This document shows, in pieces, positions 1 to 5,357 of a DNA stretch of 5,909 bases (position 1 is the first letter of the stretch; the number at the start of each line of letters is the position of its first letter). Position numbers and translations under genes: made by a program. This stretch comes from SW-9-67-25 sp964623735. GTDB taxonomy: Archaea; Halobacteriota; Halobacteria; Halobacteriales; Haloarculaceae. Under the pieces are notes generated by a model that had not been told where the DNA came from, made no database searches, and saw only the letters and a program-made list of their open reading frames with translations. The stretch covers positions 1 through 5,909 of the forward strand of contig CAZUVE010000168.1 in NCBI GenBank assembly GCA_964623735.1, given 5' to 3'.

Positions 1-17
1 GGGAGCGAGTGAGAGTA

Positions 18-37
18 CGCCAGAGCTTGCTCTGGCG
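18..37. repeat. Perfect inverted repeat, 9-bp arms with 2-base centre
   Basis: CGCCAGAGC (18-26) is the exact reverse complement of GCTCTGGCG (29-37), with TT between. As RNA this would fold as an 8-bp stem with a four-base loop. There is no T-run after it on the + strand, so it does not look like a typical archaeal terminator. Its role is unknown; it could be the end of an upstream transcript, a protein-binding palindrome or part of the repeat-rich leader. Confidence 0.6.
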
Positions 38-67
38 GTGGACGAGGAGCGCAGCACAGCGAGCAGC

Positions 68-84
68 GCGAGACCGGGTCTCGC
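68..84. repeat. Near-palindrome, 8-bp arms around one base
   Basis: GCGAGACC (68-75) is the reverse complement of GGTCTCGC (77-84), separated by one G. As RNA it can form a 6-bp stem with a five-base loop (CCGGG). As DNA it is a 17-bp near-perfect palindrome that could be a regulator site. No function can be assigned from sequence alone. Confidence 0.5.
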
Positions 85-118
85 TGGCCATGCGGGCGAC
101 TCGCGGATCACCCGCAGA

Positions 119-154
119 CACCGCAGGAGGCTGGGGAGGTGTGTGGCTGCGGTG
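119..154. repeat. Inverted repeat with 8-bp arms and purine-rich loop
   Basis: CACCGCAG (119-126) is the reverse complement of CTGCGGTG (147-154). The 20-base loop between them is G-rich (runs GGGG and GAGG). It sits eleven bases before the larger inverted repeat starting at 165, so the two may belong to one structured element. An 8-bp match at this distance in very GC-rich DNA could also be chance. Confidence 0.35.
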
Positions 155-164
155 GGGCGGGAAT

Positions 165-276
165 GAAAGGGGCCGCGGGCTCGGCGAACCCGGACGACGT
201 AAGCACTGGACCGAGCGAACGAGTGAGCGAGGGAAGCGCGCAGCGAGTCCCGGGAGCCGAGCCCGCGGGGGCTTTC
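165..276. repeat. Long imperfect inverted repeat, possible structured RNA or dispersed repeat
   Basis: The left arm has GAAAG (165-169), GGG (170-172) and CCGCGGGCTCGGC (173-185). The right arm has GCCGAGCCCGCGG (256-268), GGG (269-271) and CTTTC (272-276). This gives 13 perfect pairs, a symmetric 3x3 G/G mismatch and 5 more pairs. Inside, CCCGG (189-193) pairs with CCGGG (250-254) and AC (194-195) with GT (247-248), so the stem can continue inward with a small internal loop and a bulged C249. The ~50-base apical part (196-246) is made of GAGCGA/GAGTGAG/GCGCAGCGAG words. From memory, elements flanked by a GAAAGGGGC-like and a GGGGGCTTTC-like end recur in haloarchaeal genomes; I cannot verify this here. 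It could be a dispersed repeat, a MITE-like relic or a transcribed structured RNA. Confidence 0.6.
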
Positions 277-366
277 TGGCCGAGGGTAGCGTACGCCTCT
301 CTGACACGTCCCTCTGTCTCGAATCCACAGTCGAGGACTGCCACTCCCTCGGCACTGACCGGTCCG

Positions 367-386
367 CTTTCGCAACTACCAAATAG
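367..386 (+). promoter_or_regulatory. Candidate promoter region for the atp operon
   Basis: This is the most AT-rich stretch shortly before atpH. Two weak TATA-like candidates lie in it: CTTTCG (367-372) and CAAATAG (380-386). Archaeal transcripts usually start about 25 bases after the TATA centre. The first candidate would start near 396 and keep the Shine-Dalgarno of atpH. The second would start near 409 and remove it, giving a nearly leaderless mRNA. Neither matches the haloarchaeal TTTAWA consensus well, so the call is tentative. Confidence 0.3.
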
Positions 387-404
387 GCACTCGTAGTATA
401 TCCC

Positions 405-409
405 GGTGA
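405..409 (+). promoter_or_regulatory. Ribosome binding site of atpH
   Basis: GGTGA lies seven bases before the ATG at 417 and matches the 3' end of archaeal 16S rRNA (anti-SD of GGAGGTGA type). It supports this ATG as the start of atpH. Confidence 0.6.
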
Positions 410-416
410 TTGAGGG

Positions 417-749
417 ATGCCAGACACACAGGTACTCGAGCGCATCAAGGACGCCGAGCGCGAGGCCGACGAGATCGTCGCCGAGGCCGAGCGCGAGGCC
501 GAAGAGCGCGTCGAGGCGGCCCGCGAGGAGGCCGAGGAGATCCGCGAGACGGCCCGCGAGGAGGCCGAACAGGCAGCCCAGGAACGCCTTGCGACAGCCC
601 GCGAGGAGGTCGAGAAAGAGCGCAAGCGCGTTCTCGAGGAGGGCCGCGAGGAGCGCGAGGCGCTCGTCGCCGCTGCCGAGGACCGCACCGACGACGTCGT
701 CGACCACGTCGTGACCCTGTTCGAGGAGGCGGTCCATGCTCAGACCTAA
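417..749 (+). CDS. atpH: A-type ATP synthase subunit H (AhaH, peripheral stalk)
   Basis: This is a 110-residue, highly charged, almost entirely helical protein. It matches the small peripheral-stalk subunit (H/G) of archaeal A-type ATP synthases, which pairs with AtpE in a coiled coil and holds the catalytic head against rotation. It has no signal peptide and no membrane segment. Residues ~5-85 are Glu/Arg/Ala-rich, with an 11-residue (hendecad) spacing: AREEAE occurs at residues 35-40 and again at 46-51. The C-terminal ~25 residues (DRTDDVVDHVVTLFEEAV) form the usual hydrophobic end. Length and position, first in the operon and directly before atpI, fit haloarchaeal atpH. The start at 417 is backed by a GGTGA ribosome site. 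The stop lies inside atpI (14-base overlap), implying coupled translation. Sequence similarity in this family is weak because of composition, so the gene order carries much of the assignment. Confidence 0.9.
   Translation: MPDTQVLERIKDAEREADEIVAEAEREAEERVEAAREEAEEIRETAREEAEQAAQERLATAREEVEKERKRVLEEGREEREALVAAAEDRTDDVVDHVVTLFEEAVHAQT
725..729 (+). promoter_or_regulatory. Ribosome binding site of atpI inside atpH
   Basis: GGAGG lies six bases before the ATG at 736, within the last codons of atpH. It favours this start over the in-frame ATG at 754. Confidence 0.6.
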
Positions 750-2991
750 GCGGATGAGCCGGGTGTCGGTGACCGGCTCCAAGTCCGTGATGGACGACGC
801 AATCGAGGCCGTCCACGACCTCCGCCTGCTGCACGTCACGGAGTACGACGGCTCCTGGCAGGGATTCGAGCCCGGCGACCCCGTGGCGGGGGCCGACGAG
901 GTTTCGAGCAAGCTCGTGACAGTCAGGGCGCTGAAGTCCACGCTCGGGGTCACCGGCGAGGACGTCAGCCCGGTCAACCGTGTCATCACCGACGAGGCGC
1001 TCGACGAGGAACTCGAGGAGGTCCGGGCCGAGGTCAACGAACTCGACGACCGCCGCGACAGGCTCCGGGACGAACTCCGGGAGGTCGAGGAGCGGATCGA
1101 CCTGATGGAGCCGTTCGTCGCCCTGGGGATCGATCTGGACCTGCTCTCGGGGTACGACTCGCTGGCGGTCCGCGTGGGCGAGGGCGACTCCGGCTCGGTC
1201 GACCGGGCGCTCGCCGACAGTGACATCGACGCCCACGAGACGTTCGCCGCCGACGGCGTGGTCGCCGTCTTCGCCTCCACCGACGACGGGACGCTCGGGG
1301 ACGTCCTGGTCGACGCCACGTTCACCGCGATAGAGATCCCGGACGGCGAGGGCGATCCCGGGGCGTACCTCGAGGAACTGCGCCACCGAAAGCAGCAACT
1401 CGAGTCGAAGCTCTCGACCGTCGGGGACGAGATGCAGGATCTCAAACTCGAGGTCGGCGGGTTCCTGCTGGCCGCCGAGGAGGAACTGCGGATCGACGTC
1501 GAGAAGCGCGAAGCCCCTCTCACGTTCGCGACGACCGAGAACGCGTTCGTTGCGGAGGGGTGGATTCCGACAGAGAATTACGGCGAGTTCGTGGGCGCGC
1601 TCACCGACGCTGTGGGCGACCACGTCGAGATTGCGGAACTCGAACGGGCCGACTACGACGGCGACGGCCACCCCGTCGACCGCGAGGACGTCAACAGGGA
1701 GCCCGGCCCCGAGGAACCCGGCAGCGTCGAGCAGCCCACGGCCGCCGACGGCCGCGGAATCGACGAGGAGCAGGCCCGGACGGACGGCGGGACGGTCACG
1801 ATGGGCGGGGACGAGCCCCCGGTCATCCAGGACAACCCGGGCGTGAGCAAGCCCTTCGAGATGCTCGTTCAGGTGATCAACCGGCCCAAGTACACCGAGT
1901 TCGACCCGACGTTCATCCTCCTGCTCACGTTCCCCGCGATGTTCGGGTTCATGATCGGCGACGTCGCCTACGGGCTCCTGTACGTGCTCGTCGGCTGGGC
2001 GCTGTTCACCCGGATCGACAGCTCCGGCTGGCAGGCACTGGGCGGGCTCTCCATCTGGTCGGGCGTGTTCACTATCCTCTTTGGATTCCTCTACGGGGAG
2101 TTCTTCGGGCTGCACTTCATCACATCGGTCTTCTGGGAAGGGATCGTCGGCCTGCACAGCGCACCCATGCACAAGGGTCTCCAGCCCATCGACATCAACT
2201 TCGCCCGGGCGTGGCTCATCGTGAGCTTCGCGTTCGGGTTGCTCCACCTGACCGTCGGCTACGCGCTCGGCTTCCTCAAGGAACTCCGGCACGGCGCCTG
2301 GGCGGCTCTCACCGAGAAAGGATCGTGGGTGCTGATGATGGGCGGCGCCTGGGCGTTCGTGTTCAGTACTGTCGCCGTCGGCAAGAAGCCCGCGTTCATG
2401 TTCTCTGTGTTCGGATCCGAGGGCGCTCTCAACCCGCGGACCGGCGAGGCAATCGCCTCCGAGGCGGTGGCCTACTCGCTCGGGTTCACCGGGTTCCCCG
2501 ACATCGTCGGGTGGGTCGGTCTCGCGGCGACGGCCCTGGGACTGGTCCTGTTGCTCGGCGGCGAGGGCATCATCGGCCTGCTGGAGAGCCTGAACGTGCT
2601 GGTGAACGTCCTCTCCTACGCCCGGATCCCCGCGGTGTTGCTCGCGAAGGCCGGGATGGCCTTCGTCGTCAATCTCCTCTTTTTCGGAGCCTACACCCAC
2701 GACGGGGAGTTCCACTTCCTGACGGGCGAGGCGCCCGGGTACGTCCTCTCCGAGTACGGCGCCGAGGCGCTCATGTTCCCGGGGCTGATCCACCTCGGGA
2801 TCGCCGGCGTCCTCTTCGGTATCGTTGTCTTCGTCCTGGGTCACCTGCTGGTGCTGGCGCTGGGGGTCACGAGCGCCGGGCTGCAGGGGGTTCGCCTCGA
2901 GTACGTCGAGTTCTTCAGCAAGTTCTACGACGGCGGCGGCGACGCGTTCAACCCGTTCGGCCACGAGCGGTCCTACACGGTCGAGGAGTAG
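736..2991 (+). CDS. atpI: A-type ATP synthase subunit I (a-subunit, membrane stator)
   Basis: This 751-residue protein is the stator membrane subunit equivalent to V-ATPase subunit a. It forms the two ion half-channels beside the c-ring and anchors the peripheral stalks. The cytoplasmic N-terminal half has two helical hairpin segments (residues ~89-122 and ~211-250) and the family motif GWIP at 275-278. A disordered acidic Pro/Gly linker follows (~306-367). The membrane half starts near 393, with hydrophobic segments around 393-425, 436-460, 492-513, 530-548, 585-608, 612-660 and 679-710. Arg630 in LSYARIPA corresponds to the essential arginine facing the c-ring (Arg735 in yeast Vph1). Arg720 in GVRLEYVEFFSKFY corresponds to yeast Arg799. 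The start at 736 gives a basic N-terminus (MLRPKRMSRVSV) typical of haloarchaeal homologues and has a GGAGG site; Met7 is the alternative. Length is slightly above that of other archaeal members because of the linker. The gene overlaps atpH by 14 bases and is followed by a 149-base gap. Confidence 0.97.
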   Translation: MLRPKRMSRVSVTGSKSVMDDAIEAVHDLRLLHVTEYDGSWQGFEPGDPVAGADEVSSKLVTVRALKSTLGVTGEDVSPVNRVITDEALDEELEEVRAEVNELDDRRDRLRDELREVEERIDLMEPFVALGIDLDLLSGYDSLAVRVGEGDSGSVDRALADSDIDAHETFAADGVVAVFASTDDGTLGDVLVDATFTAIEIPDGEGDPGAYLEELRHRKQQLESKLSTVGDEMQDLKLEVGGFLLAAEEELRIDVEKREAPLTFATTENAFVAEGWIPTENYGEFVGALTDAVGDHVEIAELERADYDGDGHPVDREDVNREPGPEEPGSVEQPTAADGRGIDEEQARTDGGTVTMGGDEPPVIQDNPGVSKPFEMLVQVINRPKYTEFDPTFILLLTFPAMFGFMIGDVAYGLLYVLVGWALFTRIDSSGWQALGGLSIWSGVFTILFGFLYGEFFGLHFITSVFWEGIVGLHSAPMHKGLQPIDINFARAWLIVSFAFGLLHLTVGYALGFLKELRHGAWAALTEKGSWVLMMGGAWAFVFSTVAVGKKPAFMFSVFGSEGALNPRTGEAIASEAVAYSLGFTGFPDIVGWVGLAATALGLVLLLGGEGIIGLLESLNVLVNVLSYARIPAVLLAKAGMAFVVNLLFFGAYTHDGEFHFLTGEAPGYVLSEYGAEALMFPGLIHLGIAGVLFGIVVFVLGHLLVLALGVTSAGLQGVRLEYVEFFSKFYDGGGDAFNPFGHERSYTVEE

Positions 2992-3075
2992 GCGCAACCA
3001 CCCCTCTCGGGCCGGTGGATTCGGAAGGGCGTCAACCGGAAAAACCGCCGGAAGCGGGGGCTGACGAACGGCTTT

Positions 3076-3088
3076 GGGAAGCTTTATG
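3076..3088 (+). promoter_or_regulatory. Candidate internal promoter (BRE/TATA) for atpK
   Basis: GGGAAGC followed by TTTATG (3083-3088) resembles a haloarchaeal BRE plus TATA box and is the best such match I found in the window. A start about 25 bases downstream would fall near 3110, giving atpK (ATG at 3141) a leader of roughly 30 bases. It lies in the only sizeable gap of the operon (2992-3140). The rest of this gap holds only short GC-rich repeats and no T-rich terminator. A second promoter here would raise transcription of the c-ring gene and the genes after it. Confidence 0.45.
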
Positions 3089-3140
3089 AGTACGGTGGAA
3101 GGACATACGACTGTTCGGAAACCAGACCACACGATCCATC

Positions 3141-3395
3141 ATGAGCGCAACCACTTTACTCACGGAGTTCGCACTACAAGCGGCAGAGAACGGACAGGGC
3201 ATCCCGCCGTCGGCGGGAGCGGCGATCGCGGTCGGCCTGGCCGCCCTCGGGGCAGGGATCGCCGAGCGAGGGATCGGCGCCGCGGCGGTCGGCGCAACAG
3301 CCGAGGACGACGACATGTTCGGTCGGGGGCTCATCCTCACAGTTATCCCGGAGACGCTGGTGATTCTGGCGCTGGTCACGATCTTCCTCGTCTAA
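3141..3395 (+). CDS. atpK: A-type ATP synthase subunit K (proteolipid c-subunit)
   Basis: This 84-residue hydrophobic protein is the c-ring proteolipid, present in many copies per enzyme, which carries ions through the membrane and turns the rotor. It forms a two-helix hairpin. Helix 1 is about residues 24-42, Gly/Ala-rich (GAAIAVGLAALGAGIAERG). A polar loop covers ~43-62 (GATAEDDDMFGRG), and helix 2 is about 63-83. Glu71 in VIPETLVIL is the ion-carrying carboxylate expected in the middle of helix 2. The first ~22 residues are polar and not a clear signal peptide. Length is normal for a single-hairpin archaeal c-subunit, not the duplicated eukaryotic form. No Shine-Dalgarno sequence is seen before the ATG, unlike atpH and atpI. 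It is separated from atpI by 149 bases with a likely promoter and from atpE by 5 bases. Confidence 0.96.
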   Translation: MSATTLLTEFALQAAENGQGIPPSAGAAIAVGLAALGAGIAERGIGAAAVGATAEDDDMFGRGLILTVIPETLVILALVTIFLV

Positions 3396-3400
3396 CGCCT

Positions 3401-3979
3401 ATGAGCCTCGATACGGTCGTAGAGGACATCCGCGAGGAGGCCCGCGAACGCGCCGCGGAGATCCGCGAGGACGCCGAGCAGGAAGCTGCGGGGATCACCG
3501 AACAGGCCGAATCCGACGCCGAGGAGATCCGCGCCGAGCGCGAGCGCGAGGTCGAGCGACAGATCGAACAGGAGCGCGAACAGAAACTCTCCAGCGCCAA
3601 CCTCGAGGCCAAACAGCAGCGCCTGGAGGCCCGCCGGGACGTCCTCGAGGAGGTCCGAGACCAAGTCGAGACCGAGATTGCGACCCTCGAGGACGGGCGC
3701 GAGGACCTGACCCGGGCGTTGCTCGACGCAGCCGTCGCGGAGTTCGACGCCGACGCGACCGTCACGGTGTACGGCCGCCCGGCGGACGAGGATCTGCTGC
3801 GGTCGATACTCTCCGACTACGACAACTGCGAGTACGCCGGCGGTGTCGACTGTCTCGGGGGCGTCGTCGTCGAAGCCGCCGAGTCACGAATCCGGGTCAA
3901 CAACACCTTCGACTCGGTGCTGGCCGACGTCTGGGAGGAGAACCTCCGGGGAGTCTCAGAACGGTTGTTCGAGCAATGA
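3401..3979 (+). CDS. atpE: A-type ATP synthase subunit E (peripheral stalk)
   Basis: This 192-residue peripheral-stalk subunit pairs with AtpH along its N-terminal helix and grips the top of the catalytic head with its C-terminal domain. Residues ~1-105 are a continuous Glu/Arg/Gln-rich coiled coil resembling AtpH in composition (IREEARERAAEIRED at 10-24). Residues ~106-192 form the globular alpha/beta domain with family features CLGGVVVEAA (151-160) and RIRVNNTFDSVL (163-174). Two cysteines, 143 and 151, are the only ones in the protein. The frame stays open upstream to ATG 3074, but that part overlaps atpK and is out of character, so ATG 3401 (MSLDTVVEDIREEA) is chosen. There is no visible Shine-Dalgarno; with only 5 bases after the atpK stop, translation is probably coupled. 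The stop overlaps the atpC start in ATGA. Confidence 0.96.
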   Translation: MSLDTVVEDIREEARERAAEIREDAEQEAAGITEQAESDAEEIRAEREREVERQIEQEREQKLSSANLEAKQQRLEARRDVLEEVRDQVETEIATLEDGREDLTRALLDAAVAEFDADATVTVYGRPADEDLLRSILSDYDNCEYAGGVDCLGGVVVEAAESRIRVNNTFDSVLADVWEENLRGVSERLFEQ

Positions 3980-5037
3980 GCGTCTACCAGAGCGGAGAAG
4001 GCGGTAACTACGAGTACGTGACGGCCCGCGTGCGAGCGCGCAAGGCGGCGCTGTTCGACGACGACGACTACCGGAAGCTGGTGCGGATGGGTTCCGGCGG
4101 CATCGCCCGGTTCATGGAGGAGACCGAGTACGAATCGGAGATGAACGAACTCGGGGCGCGCCACTCGGGTGTCGACCTCGTGGAGTACGCCCTGAACCGG
4201 AACCTCGCGAAGCACTTCGATGACCTGCTGCGGTGGGCCGACGGCCGGCTGTACGACTTCATCGCGCGGTACCTCCGGAAGTTCGACGCCTGGAACGTCA
4301 AGACGGTACTCCGGGGCCTGTACTCGGGCGGGAGCCGGACGGACATCGAGGACGACCTCATCCGCGCCGGCGAGTTCTCCGAGGCGTTGCTCGACCGGTT
4401 GGCCGGCGCGGATTCGGTCGAGGCGGCCGTCGAACTCCTCGGGGACACGCGCTACGGCGACCCGCTCGCCGACGCGCTGCGCGACTACGAGGAGGCCGGC
4501 ACCCTCGTCCCGCTGGAGAACGCCGTCGACCGGACGTTCTACGAGGAACTGCTGGCCGGCCTGCCCAGCGAGGCGACCCGGGCGACCGAACTGTACCTGG
4601 AGTTCCTCCACGCCGAGATCGACTTCCGGAACCTCCGGAACGCGCTCCGGCTCGCGCGCTCGGGTGCCGACATGGATCCCTCGGAGTACTACATCGAGGG
4701 CGGGCGGCTGTTCGACGCGAGCGAGATCCGACAGCTGGTGGGCAACACCGACCAGCTGGTCGAACACATCCGGACGAGTCTCTACGGCGACGACCTGTCG
4801 GAGGCACTGGAGATCCTCGAGGAGGCGGAGAGCCTCATCGCGTTCGAGCACGCGCTCCACCGCGCAGAACTGGCGTACGCCGACCGCCTCTCGAACAAGT
4901 ATCCGCTGTCGATCTGCCCGGTGCTCGCGTACGTTCTCGAGAAGGAACGCGAAACCGAAAACATCCGGGCGATCGCCCGCGGGCGCGAGGCCGGGCTCGA
5001 CCCCGACGCGACCGAGGAGGAGCTGGTGATACTGTGA
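3976..5037 (+). CDS. atpC: A-type ATP synthase subunit C (rotor-to-c-ring coupler)
   Basis: This 353-residue soluble helical protein belongs to the V-ATPase subunit d / archaeal subunit C (AC39) family. It sits as a funnel-shaped cap on the c-ring and joins it to the central D/F shaft. It is not related to bacterial F-type AtpC (epsilon). Family features include YEYVTARVRARKAAL near the N-terminus (12-26), AWNVKTVLRGLYSG (105-118), HAEIDFRNLRNALRLAR (212-228), and the C-terminal PLSICPVLAYVLEKERE (310-326) followed by NIRAIARG. The family is known to be built from three related helical units, consistent with the spaced NxK/R-L-R-type motifs. No membrane segment or signal is seen. The start ATG at 3976 overlaps the atpE stop by 4 bases, and no separate ribosome site is evident. 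The end overlaps the GTG of atpF by 4 bases. Confidence 0.96.
   Translation: MSVYQSGEGGNYEYVTARVRARKAALFDDDDYRKLVRMGSGGIARFMEETEYESEMNELGARHSGVDLVEYALNRNLAKHFDDLLRWADGRLYDFIARYLRKFDAWNVKTVLRGLYSGGSRTDIEDDLIRAGEFSEALLDRLAGADSVEAAVELLGDTRYGDPLADALRDYEEAGTLVPLENAVDRTFYEELLAGLPSEATRATELYLEFLHAEIDFRNLRNALRLARSGADMDPSEYYIEGGRLFDASEIRQLVGNTDQLVEHIRTSLYGDDLSEALEILEEAESLIAFEHALHRAELAYADRLSNKYPLSICPVLAYVLEKERETENIRAIARGREAGLDPDATEEELVIL
5025..5029 (+). promoter_or_regulatory. Ribosome binding site of atpF inside atpC
   Basis: GGTGA sits four bases before the GTG at 5034, with GGAGG (5016-5020) just upstream. This anti-SD match supports the non-ATG start of atpF, since no in-frame ATG lies near the conserved N-terminus. 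Confidence 0.5.
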
Positions 5038-5357
5038 GCCAGGAGATCGCGGTCATCGGCAGCCCGGAGTTCACGACCGGCTTCCGGCTGGCCGGCGTCC
5101 GGAAGTTCGCGGAGGTGCCCGACGACGAGAAGGACGAGCGCCTCGACGGGACGGTCGACGACCTCATGTCCGACGAGGACGTTGGCATCGTCGTGATGCA
5201 CGACGACGACCTCGATCACCTCTCGCGGGACATCCGCCACGAGGTCGAGACGAGCGTCGAACCCGTGGTGGTGACGCTGGGCGGGGGAGCCGGGAGCAGC
5301 GGGCTACGCGAACAGATCAAGCGAGCGATCGGCATCGACCTGATGGAAGATCAATAA
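5034..5357 (+). CDS. atpF: A-type ATP synthase subunit F (central stalk)
   Basis: This 107-residue subunit of the rotating central stalk binds subunit D and influences catalysis in the A3B3 head. It is a small alpha/beta Rossmann-like protein. The first strand is EIAVIGSPEFTTGFRLAGVR (4-23), the usual family signature. DVGIVVMHDDDLDHL (49-63) is the second strand and loop, and EPVVVTLGGG (76-85) the third. A final helix, LREQIKRAIGIDL (91-103), is the mobile C-terminal element. It is not homologous to bacterial F-type AtpF (b subunit). The start is GTG at 5034, overlapping the atpC stop in GTGA; the open frame extends much further upstream but is a shadow of atpC. A GGTGA ribosome site precedes it. 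The stop TAA shares its last A with the ATG of atpA. Confidence 0.94.
   Translation: MSQEIAVIGSPEFTTGFRLAGVRKFAEVPDDEKDERLDGTVDDLMSDEDVGIVVMHDDDLDHLSRDIRHEVETSVEPVVVTLGGGAGSSGLREQIKRAIGIDLMEDQ

Larger units (their letters stand above)
1..416. other. Non-coding, structured leader upstream of the ATP synthase operon
   Basis: No convincing protein gene is visible here. Reading frames that stay open (for example 139-396 on the + strand) translate to low-complexity Ser/Arg/Gly/Pro text without the acidic composition of the neighbouring genes. The first ~275 bases are very GC-rich and purine-biased on the + strand, with many short words such as GAGCGA, GAGTGAG and GCGCAGC. Several inverted repeats follow one another (18-37, 68-84, 119-154, 165-276, and a 5-bp one at 328-340). 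The last ~140 bases, 277-416, are less GC-rich and should hold the promoter and leader of atpH. I see no tRNA, rRNA or T-rich terminator. The gene to the left of the window is not visible. Confidence 0.7.

Noticed and set aside
139..396. Small + strand ORF (85 codons) in the leader, and the overlapping frame at 9-386
   Set aside because: The translations are low-complexity Ser/Arg/Gly/Pro sequence spanning the inverted repeat, without acidic haloarchaeal composition or a recognisable domain, and no ribosome site is convincing.
108..1523. 471-codon open frame on the - strand
   Set aside because: Ser/Arg-rich shadow of atpH/atpI running into the repeat region; no family features.
3028..3054. 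Possible terminator between atpI and atpK (CCGG...CCGG repeats around an A-run)
   Set aside because: Arms are only 4 bp and no T-rich tract follows on the + strand; it is too weak to call.
1560..3089. 509-codon + strand open frame inside atpI
   Set aside because: Arg/Pro-rich out-of-frame translation of atpI, typical of GC-rich coding DNA.
445..3132. 895-codon open frame on the - strand
   Set aside because: It lies antisense to atpH and atpI. Long antisense frames are expected in GC-rich genes with strong third-position G/C bias, and its product has no recognisable domain while the + strand genes are clear.
3074..3400. Upstream extension of the atpE frame to ATG 3074 (or 3086)
   Set aside because: It overlaps all of atpK in another frame and its translation is Arg/Gly/His-rich, unlike AtpE; homologues begin at the MSLDTVVEDI start.
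3817..4860. 347-codon open frame on the - strand
   Set aside because: Antisense shadow of atpE/atpC, both of which are well-supported genes.
4233..5033. Upstream extension of the atpF frame to ATG 4233
   Set aside because: It lies within atpC out of frame and is Arg/Pro-rich; the conserved subunit F sequence begins right after GTG 5034.
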